Below the pieces are notes generated by a model, which saw only the letters and a list, made by a program, of their open reading frames with translations, had not been told where the DNA came from and made no database searches. A stretch of DNA of 33,459 bases from Terriglobia bacterium (GTDB lineage Bacteria; Acidobacteriota; Terriglobia; Bryobacterales; Bryobacteraceae), in NCBI GenBank assembly GCA_019242155.1, contig JAFAWA010000448.1, forward strand, positions 1 through 33,459, read 5' to 3'. Shown piece by piece: positions 8,722 through 16,033 of the stretch (positions are counted from its first letter, which is position 1; the number at the start of each line of letters is the position of its first letter). The position numbers were made by a program, and so were the translations under genes.

Positions 8722-9927
8722 TTAGGCCGCGGAACGGGACGGCGTCCGCCGCAGGAACTGGCCGATCGATCGAGTAGCCTGCCGTATGCGGTGATCATTC
8801 TCGACCAGCGCAAATCTCACGTGGCCCTCTCCCATCGGACCAAACCCGATTCCCGGGGAGACGGCAACCTGGGCCTTCTCGAGCAATAGCTTGGAGAACT
8901 CGAGCGAACCTAAGCCGCGAAACTGCTCGGGCAAGGGGGCCCATAAGAACATGGAACCTTTCGGCGTTTCTACCGGCCAGCCTGCCCGCCTAAGGCCGCT
9001 GACCAGCACGTCGCGGCGTTTCTGGTATACGGCGCAGATTTTACGAGTATCTTCTTCACACTCACGCAACGCGATAATTGCCGCAATTTGAATTGGCTGG
9101 AATACTCCGTAATCGAGATAGCTCTTGATGCGCGCGAGCGCGGCAATCATCTTCCGGTTTCCCAAACAGAAGCCCACGCGCCAGCCCGCCATGTTGTAGC
9201 TCTTGGACATCGAGAAGATCTCGACTGCGACTTCCTTTGCGCCCTCGACCTGTAGGATGCTCGGGGCTTTATAGCCGTCAAAGCATAAGTCTGCATAGGC
9301 GAAGTCGTGTACCACCATAGTGCCGTGCTCTCTTGCGAGCGAGACCACTTCGCGGAAGAAATCGAGGTCGACACAAGTCGTCGTAGGATTGTGCGGAAAC
9401 GAGATCAACAGGATCTTCGGTTTTCGGGACGAGGTTCGGTAGAAGTCCTTGAGGCGGCTCAGGAAGGTAGCAGCATCGGGCATGGGCAGCATGCACGCCT
9501 GCCCTTCGGCCATAATTACGCCGTACTGATGAATCGGATATGCGGGGTTCGGTGAGACGACAATATCGCCCGGACCAACCGTAGCGAATAGCAGATGGGC
9601 GAGAGCATCCTTAGCGCCGATGGTGACGATGGCTTCCTTCTCGGAATCCAACTCCACCCCGTAATTCTCACGGTAGCGGCGGGTGATCTCACAACGGAGC
9701 TTCGAAATGCCCTTCGACTGCGAGTACCGGTGGTTTTTGGCGCTGCGCGCCGCTTCTACCAATTTGCTGACGATCGCCTTGGGAGTGGCGCCATCCGGAT
9801 TTCCCATTCCCAGATCGATGACGTCGATCTGCGCTGCCCGTGCGCGTGCGCGCATCTCATTGATAACAGCGAAAACGTAAGGGGGAAGTTTTTGGATCCG
9901 GTAAAACTCATCTGTCTCGTCGGGCAT
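8722..9927 (-). CDS. Class I/II pyridoxal-phosphate aminotransferase, AlaC-like (alanine/LL-DAP aminotransferase group)
   Basis: 'EFYRIQKLPPYVFAVINEMRARARAAQIDVIDLGMGNPDGATP', PLP-lysine region 'EIFSMSKSYNMAGWRVGFCLGN', 'SPNPAYPIHQYGVIMA'. Confidence 0.9.
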   Translation of the reverse strand: MPDETDEFYRIQKLPPYVFAVINEMRARARAAQIDVIDLGMGNPDGATPKAIVSKLVEAARSAKNHRYSQSKGISKLRCEITRRYRENYGVELDSEKEAIVTIGAKDALAHLLFATVGPGDIVVSPNPAYPIHQYGVIMAEGQACMLPMPDAATFLSRLKDFYRTSSRKPKILLISFPHNPTTTCVDLDFFREVVSLAREHGTMVVHDFAYADLCFDGYKAPSILQVEGAKEVAVEIFSMSKSYNMAGWRVGFCLGNRKMIAALARIKSYLDYGVFQPIQIAAIIALRECEEDTRKICAVYQKRRDVLVSGLRRAGWPVETPKGSMFLWAPLPEQFRGLGSLEFSKLLLEKAQVAVSPGIGFGPMGEGHVRFALVENDHRIRQATRSIGQFLRRTPSRSAA

Positions 9928-9931
9928 TCAC

Positions 9932-10543
9932 CTATTTTACGCTGTGTGCCGGCGAAACTAAAGATGCGCTTTGGGGCGGTACTAATTCAGCCTCTACGAT
10001 AAAACGCTTGGGAGCATTTCCGACGTAATAGAACGGATAGCACGTGATGAGATTGACGACGGCACCGCGTGTGGGTTGGAGCGCATGCGTGTTTGTTGGA
10101 TCGACGACGGCGGTATCTTTGACTGTGTAGACGAAGCGTTGGGAGCCGGTCTCCAGGATGAGATCGTCTCCGCGGCGAACATCTTTCAAGACTCGGAAGT
10201 GAGTATCGCGGTGGCCTGCGATTACGCAGTTGCCATCGGCTCCCGGCAAGGCCGTACCTACCATATGACCCGGGCCTAGACGTAGGTCGTGCTTATCGGT
10301 TCCTTCGACCACGTACAGGGCTGCACCGAGTCTTGGAATTTCAAGCTTAGCCACGGTATCGCCCAAATGAAAATGCTGGGGACCGGCAGACTTCGTGGTT
10401 GTCTGAAGTTCTGCGAATTCACTTTCCGCGGTGGACTGGCCCCACCGCGAAATTAAAAAGTCACGAGCGCCTTCGAACAGGAGAAATGCGCCACCGAGAA
10501 GCAGTAGATAACTTACTACGCGCTTTGCAATGGCGGTTCGCAT
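9932..10543 (-). CDS. Sortase (class D-like)
   Basis: N-terminal transmembrane segment, then catalytic-type motifs 'VIAGHRDTHFRVLKDV' (His), 'VNLITCYPFYYVGNAPKRFIVEAEL' (Cys and Arg) and 'LEIPRLGAALYVVEGTD'. Confidence 0.88.
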   Translation of the reverse strand: MRTAIAKRVVSYLLLLGGAFLLFEGARDFLISRWGQSTAESEFAELQTTTKSAGPQHFHLGDTVAKLEIPRLGAALYVVEGTDKHDLRLGPGHMVGTALPGADGNCVIAGHRDTHFRVLKDVRRGDDLILETGSQRFVYTVKDTAVVDPTNTHALQPTRGAVVNLITCYPFYYVGNAPKRFIVEAELVPPQSASLVSPAHSVK

Positions 10544-10588
10544 TTTCCGGGCTCCTGTTCGCGGCGCTCGTGGGTTGTGCCCTAGTGG

Positions 10589-11308
10589 TTAGCCTCGGCG
10601 GCGCAGCATCAAACCAGCGCCGGAGAGCGTGCCGCCACTGAGCAACATCATCAACCAACCAGCCGACGTGGAAGGCAACTCGCGGTTCGCGCTCGGTTCC
10701 GGAGCCGGAGCCGGTGCGGGCGCTGCTTCAGGCTGGGGCGGAGGGGTATTCTGTGCGACCTGCTGCGGCTCTGGGGCGGGAGCCGGTGCGGGCGCGGGCT
10801 CGGCTGCCGGAGCGGGGGCCGGTGCTGCTTCGGCTGTCTGCGCCGGCGGCGGGGTCGGGGTAGCCTGGTACTGCGCGGCCACCGTCACTGGGGCTAGCCG
10901 TTCCTTTTCACGCTGTTTCACGCTGTTGGGCAGCGGGAATTCATATCCGTAATTCTTCCCCTGGATCCACACCTTATCGAAGTAGTAATCGTTACCGAAG
11001 TGATGCAGAACGACCTTCGTGTCGTCCGGCGTCTGTACCTGATACGCGGGTATGGTCATCGTGGAAGTTTCAAACTTCAGACCATGATCGCTATAGACGA
11101 CCAGCACCCGGCTCTTGTCTTGCGAAGGCAGTTCCCGCACTACATAGTCTCCAGGCTGGAGTGTCTTATTCCCAACGGTCACTGTATACGGCAGATTTAC
11201 ATAGACGGTGTCATACATTGGGCCCTGGGCCATACTCGGCGTCACTAACGTAGCGAGCCCTAGGGCCATCGTGCCCGCTGCGATTACGAAGCTTTTCATT
11301 TTAGTCAC
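10589..11308 (-). CDS. Secreted protein with Pro/Ala-rich linker and C-terminal LPSTS sortase-like sorting signal
   Basis: Signal peptide (MKSFVIAAGTMALGLATLVTPSMAQ), globular region, PA/PE-rich linker, then 'RELPSTSAGWLMMLLSGGTLSGAGLMLRRRG', i.e. an LPxT motif, hydrophobic helix and RRR tail. Confidence 0.8.
   Translation of the reverse strand: MTKMKSFVIAAGTMALGLATLVTPSMAQGPMYDTVYVNLPYTVTVGNKTLQPGDYVVRELPSQDKSRVLVVYSDHGLKFETSTMTIPAYQVQTPDDTKVVLHHFGNDYYFDKVWIQGKNYGYEFPLPNSVKQREKERLAPVTVAAQYQATPTPPPAQTAEAAPAPAPAAEPAPAPAPAPEPQQVAQNTPPPQPEAAPAPAPAPEPSANRELPSTSAGWLMMLLSGGTLSGAGLMLRRRG
10701..10830. repeat. Low-complexity repeat encoding the Pro/Ala/Glu-rich linker
   Basis: Exact 17-mer GGAGCCGGTGCGGGCGC at 10707-10723 and 10779-10795 (72 bp apart, in frame), plus many diverged GCCGGTGC/GGAGCGGG units. 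Confidence 0.75.
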
Positions 11309-11477
11309 CTTTGCAACTCCTCTAATATTGTTGAAGCAAGCGCGCCGGCCTCTCGACTGTTTGATAAGTAACCGCGACCAGCACGCTTATTGAAGATGCA
11401 ACCGATGTACCAAACCGCCCGTGATGTAAGTTCCGCTCGAGCACCGGAGGGGAGTTTGGTGTAAGGCATAACTAAAC

Positions 11478-12557
11478 CTATGCGGCGATAGATTGCGGCC
11501 GTGAGGGTTCGCGGGCCGCGGCCGACTCCCCTGTCTGTTTGAAAAACAGGAGTTGCGCGCGATCCAGCTCAATTTGAACAGAGTCCCCGGCCTGCACTTG
11601 TCCGGTCGCCAGGAGATTAGCCAGCGGTTGCACTATCAGCTTCTCTACCGCGCGTTTCAGATGCCGCGCTCCGTACCGCGAGTCCGTCCCCTCTTGCAGT
11701 AAGAAATTTTGTGCAGCGTCGCTGACCACGAAGTTTACAGACGTCGTGCCTGTCGCTCTGTGGACACGGTCGCGCACCAACTCCAGCTCCAGCTTCAAAA
11801 TGCGCGTCAATTCTTCCCTGCCTAACGAATTGAACACGACTACTTTGTCGAGCCGGTTCATGAACTCGGGCGAGAATCGCCGCCGCGCCGCTTCCGTTCC
11901 GGTGCGCGCTGCTTTACCAGCTTCGCCCTGTGCCTGCTCCGCGGCGGCACTCGGAGCGAATCCCAGATTGGGCCGGGTCAACGCCTCGAGCTCCCGCGCG
12001 CCCAAGTTACTGGTGAGAAAAATCATCGTGCGGGAAAAGTCTACCCGGCGATTGTCTCCCAAGGTGAGACTTGCCTTATCCAGAATGCCGAGCAACAGAT
12101 TCCAAAGCGTATCGCTCGCCTTCTCGATCTCATCAAAAAGGATAAAGCTGACCTTTACCTCTTCAGTCTGGTACTGGTTCAGCGCCTCCTGGCAAAGCAG
12201 CGGGTGAGTCTCCCGGTGCCCTAGGTATCCCGGGGGCGAGCCGATCAGCTTGGCGATCTCGTGCCCGTGTTGATATTCTGCGCAGTCTATCTTAATTACT
12301 GCGTGGCTCTCACCTACCAGACTTTCTGCCACCGCTTCCACGGTCCGGGTCTTCCCGGAACCCGTCGGGCCTAGAAACAGGAATGAACCGATAGGCCTGC
12401 CGGAAGCGCCCAACCCTGCGCGAAACGTCTGATATACATCGACAACCTGACGAATCGCCTCATCTTGGCCGACAATGCGTTTGCGAAGCTGGCTCTCGAA
12501 TGCCTCTCCGTCCCTACCCATCCTTGTCGGATCTAGTAACATCCCCACCGCCGCCAT
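11478..12557 (-). CDS. Single-ring Clp-type AAA+ ATPase (ClpA/ClpB D2-like)
   Basis: Walker A 'GPTGSGKT', Walker B 'ILFDEIEKA', pore-loop-like 'GSPPGYLGHRE', sensor 'FLTSNLGARE', 'FSPEFMNRLDKVVVF', and Clp D2-small region 'YGARHLKRAVEKLIVQPLANLL'. Confidence 0.88.
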   Translation of the reverse strand: MAAVGMLLDPTRMGRDGEAFESQLRKRIVGQDEAIRQVVDVYQTFRAGLGASGRPIGSFLFLGPTGSGKTRTVEAVAESLVGESHAVIKIDCAEYQHGHEIAKLIGSPPGYLGHRETHPLLCQEALNQYQTEEVKVSFILFDEIEKASDTLWNLLLGILDKASLTLGDNRRVDFSRTMIFLTSNLGARELEALTRPNLGFAPSAAAEQAQGEAGKAARTGTEAARRRFSPEFMNRLDKVVVFNSLGREELTRILKLELELVRDRVHRATGTTSVNFVVSDAAQNFLLQEGTDSRYGARHLKRAVEKLIVQPLANLLATGQVQAGDSVQIELDRAQLLFFKQTGESAAAREPSRPQSIAA

Positions 12558-12712
12558 TTTGGTTCCCCTTCCACTCCATTGGACGCCGCCCTTCTGAAGG
12601 GTGCTGTAAAGCTTTTGGATAAAAATCGTAAAGGATCGTCAGCAACCGCACTCGCCTGCCGAGTGTCATTTGCCCCATAAATCGTCAATCGCCGAATTCG
12701 ACCGTATAAGAT

Positions 12713-12738
12713 GGATTAGGAACAAAGGTTGCTAATCC
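12713..12738 (+). promoter_or_regulatory. Near-palindromic hairpin/operator candidate upstream of treS
   Basis: GGATTAG-G-AAC-AAAG-GTT-G-CTAATCC: a 7-bp plus 3-bp stem with one G/G mismatch and an AAAG loop, ending 10 nt before the treS ATG at 12749. Confidence 0.45.
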
Positions 12739-12748
12739 CAACAAGCCC

Positions 12749-15700
12749 ATGACAACCGACCGCGGATCCAACGCATTGGAGGACGATCCTTTATGGTTCC
12801 AGGACGCGGTGATCTACGAGGTTCATGCGCGCGCTTTCTTCGACCACAGCGGCGACGGCATGGGCGATTTTGCCGGGCTTACTCAGAAGCTGAGTTATTT
12901 ACACGAACTCGGCGTTAATACAATCTGGGTCTTGCCGTTCTGTCCCTCGCCTTGGCGCGATGACGGCTACGACATCTCCGATTACACGGCTGTACATCCC
13001 GCCTATGGTTCGCTGCGCGACTTCCAAAACTTTTTAAGAGAGGCCCATGCGCAAGGTCTCCGCGTCATTACTGAATTGGTCTTGAACCATACATCGGACC
13101 AGCATATTTGGTTCCAGCGCTCCCGCCGCGCCGCCCCTGGTTCACGCTGGCGCAACTTTTACGTGTGGAGCGACTCCCCCGAAAAGTATCGCGAAGCGCG
13201 CATCATCTTCAAGGATTTCGAGACCTCCAATTGGACGTGGGATCCGCTGGCAAAGGCTTACTACTGGCACCGGTTCTACTCTCACCAGCCGGATTTGAAT
13301 TTCGACAACCCGGACGTCCGCAAAGCCATGCTCGATGCGATGGACTTTTGGCTCGAAATGGGAGTAGACGGCCTCCGGCTGGATGCTGTCCCTTACTTAT
13401 ATGAACGGGAAAGTACCAACTGCGAGAACCTCCCCGAGACACACGCATTCCTGAAGGAACTGCGCGCCCACATCGACGCCAAGTACCGCAATCGCGTACT
13501 GCTCGCCGAAGCCAACCAGTGGCCGGAAGACGCCATCGCCTACTTCGGCTCCGGCGATGAATGCCACATGGCGTTCCACTTTCCTTTGATGCCGCGGCTG
13601 TTCATGTCGATTCGCATGGAGGATCGCTACCCCGTAACCGAGATTCTGAATCAGACGCCGCCCATTCCGGAGAATTGCCAATGGGCCCTGTTCCTGCGCA
13701 ACCATGATGAACTGACGCTCGAAATGGTCACCGACGAGGAGCGCGATTATATGTATCGCGTCTACGCTCAGGACACCCACACGCGGATCAATCTGGGCAT
13801 CCGGCGGCGTCTGGCTCCCCTGCTGGAAAACGACCGGCGGCGTATAGAGCTGATGAATGCGCTGCTGTTCTCGCTGCCGGGCACGCCCGTGATCTACTAC
13901 GGTGACGAGATCGGCATGGGCGACAACTTCTATCTCGGCGATCGCAACGGCGTGCGTACTCCGATGCAGTGGAGCGGCGACCGCAACGCCGGGTTTTCCC
14001 GCGCCAACCCGCAAAAGCTTTACCTGCCGGTCATTATCGATCCGGAATATCACTATGAAGCCATTAACGTAGAGACACAGCAGAATAATCCGCATTCCCT
14101 GCTCTGGTGGATGAAACGGATGCTTGCGCTTCGCAAGCAGTGGAAGGCGCTGGGTCGTGGGACCCTGGAGTTCTTATACCCGGAGAATCGCCGGGTTCTG
14201 GCTTTCATTCGCAGCCACCAGGAGGAACGCATTCTCGTAATAGCGAACCTCTCCCGCTTCGCCCAAGCCACGGAACTCGACCTTTCCCGCTACGCCAATA
14301 CGGTGCCTCAGGAACTGTTCGGCAAATCCGAGTTCCCGGCAGTCACGGAGCGGCCGTATTTTCTTTCGCTCGGTCCGCACGCGTTTTACTGGTTCGCGCT
14401 GCAACCGAAGGAGTCATCGCCGGGAACTCTGCGTATCCGCCGCGGCGACCCGCCCACGATCGCCGTGCAGTCCTGGGACGAAGTATTCGTCAATTCCGCG
14501 CGCAACGCTCTCAACAACCTCGTACCCCTGTTTCTCAAAGCCAGGCATTGGTTTCGCGAACGGAACCGTACCATTCGCATCGCCGAGATCACCGATGTCA
14601 TTCCGTTCTTCCGGTCGAAGTCTTATCTGCTCTTGATACGGGTGGAGTACAGCGACGGCGATCCGGAACTCTACACGGTTCCGGTCGCGCTGCTGATGGG
14701 CGAACCGGCGGACGCGCGCTATGTGCTTGCCCGCTTGCAAGCGCCCGATGGATCGACAGGACACCTTTACAGCGCTTTTCAAGATCGCGAATCGTCCGAA
14801 GAGATGCTGACCGCCATTTTGCGGCGAAGACGTGTCTCGGGAGGCGATGGCGAACTGGTGGCTTCTCACACCCGGGCCTTGCGCCGGTTGCTGGGCACCG
14901 GCCATCCCAGCCTCGAACCCTGCGTTTCAAAATCGGACCAGGAGAACACCACCGTCTTCTTCGGCGATCGCTTAGCGCTGAAATTTCTGCGCAAAGTGGA
15001 GCCTGGGCCATATCCCGAACAGGAGATCGGGGCGGTGCTGACGCAGGCCGGTTTCGAGCACGTGCCGCCGCTTGCGGGATCACTCGAATATCGCTCCGCC
15101 GATAACGAGCCGGTCACGATTGCCGTGTTGCACGGCTTCGTCCGGGACGCGACCGAAGCCTGGCAGTACACGCTGGACCACCTGGGCCTGTTCTTCGAGC
15201 GCGCGCTCGCAAGCGGGCCGGGCGGTCCGCCGCAAGATAACATACCCCAGGAGGCCGCCCGCGATCTGATCGGCAGTTACCTGGAAAATGTCCGGTTACT
15301 TGGAACCCGCACGGGCGAAATGCACGTGACCCTTGCCACCGCCTCGGAAGACCCCGCGTTCGCCCCCGAGCCCTTCACAGACTTCTATCGCCATGGGCTA
15401 TATCATGGGACGCTCTCCCGCTGCGGGAGGGTGATCGAGACGCTCCGGGGGAGCTTGGCGCACGTGCCCGAGAGCGTCCGCCAGGATGCCGATGCGCTGC
15501 TCGATCGCGAGAAGGCGATTCGCAGCAAGCTCCAGTTCTTGCGCGACCAGCGTATCGACGCGATGCGTATTCGGGTCCACGGCGATTATCATCTGGGGCA
15601 GACTCTCTATACCGGCAAGGATTTCTCCATCATCGATTTTGAGGGTGATCCGAGCCGGCCCATCAGTGAGCGGCGCATCAAGCGATCGCCGCTAGAGGAC

Positions 15701-16033
15701 GTGGCGGGCATGGTGGATTCCTTTTATCATGCCTCTCATGCCGTCCTGTTCGGCGAAGCACCTGGGGTAATTGCGCTGCCGGAGAACCTCAACACGCTCG
15801 AAGCCTGGGCTAAGTTTTGGTTCCACACGGTAAGCCGCGCGTTCGTGCGTGCCTATCGGGAAACGCCGGGCGTGGCGCCGCTCCTTCCGGCCGATACGGG
15901 GCATCTGCGCAGTCTGATCATCGTTTTTCTTCTCGACCGCTCCTTCCGGAAACTGGCGTATGAACTTGCCAACGCTCCGGAACGGATCCGCATTCCCATC
16001 CATGCCATCCTCGAACTTGCGGAGCAATCATGA
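12749..16033 (+). CDS. treS: Maltose alpha-D-glucosyltransferase/trehalose synthase fused to maltokinase
   Basis: GH13 region 'DPLWFQDAVIYEVHARAFFDHSGDGMGDFAGLTQKLSYLHELGVNTIWVLPF...' and 'GVDGLRLDAVPYLYERE'. C-terminal maltokinase region 'RIRVHGDYHLGQTLYTGKDFSIIDFEGDPSRPISERRIKRSPLEDVAGMVDSF'. Confidence 0.95.
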   Translation: MTTDRGSNALEDDPLWFQDAVIYEVHARAFFDHSGDGMGDFAGLTQKLSYLHELGVNTIWVLPFCPSPWRDDGYDISDYTAVHPAYGSLRDFQNFLREAHAQGLRVITELVLNHTSDQHIWFQRSRRAAPGSRWRNFYVWSDSPEKYREARIIFKDFETSNWTWDPLAKAYYWHRFYSHQPDLNFDNPDVRKAMLDAMDFWLEMGVDGLRLDAVPYLYERESTNCENLPETHAFLKELRAHIDAKYRNRVLLAEANQWPEDAIAYFGSGDECHMAFHFPLMPRLFMSIRMEDRYPVTEILNQTPPIPENCQWALFLRNHDELTLEMVTDEERDYMYRVYAQDTHTRINLGIRRRLAPLLENDRRRIELMNALLFSLPGTPVIYYGDEIGMGDNFYLGDRNGVRTPMQWSGDRNAGFSRANPQKLYLPVIIDPEYHYEAINVETQQNNPHSLLWWMKRMLALRKQWKALGRGTLEFLYPENRRVLAFIRSHQEERILVIANLSRFAQATELDLSRYANTVPQELFGKSEFPAVTERPYFLSLGPHAFYWFALQPKESSPGTLRIRRGDPPTIAVQSWDEVFVNSARNALNNLVPLFLKARHWFRERNRTIRIAEITDVIPFFRSKSYLLLIRVEYSDGDPELYTVPVALLMGEPADARYVLARLQAPDGSTGHLYSAFQDRESSEEMLTAILRRRRVSGGDGELVASHTRALRRLLGTGHPSLEPCVSKSDQENTTVFFGDRLALKFLRKVEPGPYPEQEIGAVLTQAGFEHVPPLAGSLEYRSADNEPVTIAVLHGFVRDATEAWQYTLDHLGLFFERALASGPGGPPQDNIPQEAARDLIGSYLENVRLLGTRTGEMHVTLATASEDPAFAPEPFTDFYRHGLYHGTLSRCGRVIETLRGSLAHVPESVRQDADALLDREKAIRSKLQFLRDQRIDAMRIRVHGDYHLGQTLYTGKDFSIIDFEGDPSRPISERRIKRSPLEDVAGMVDSFYHASHAVLFGEAPGVIALPENLNTLEAWAKFWFHTVSRAFVRAYRETPGVAPLLPADTGHLRSLIIVFLLDRSFRKLAYELANAPERIRIPIHAILELAEQS

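Noticed and set aside
13397-14095. 232-aa minus-strand ORF opposite treS
   Set aside because: Antisense shadow of the conserved GH13 region; no independent evidence.
14107-15105. 332-aa plus-strand ORF inside treS
   Set aside because: Alternate frame of the strongly supported TreS-maltokinase; Arg/Ser/Pro-rich translation without motifs.
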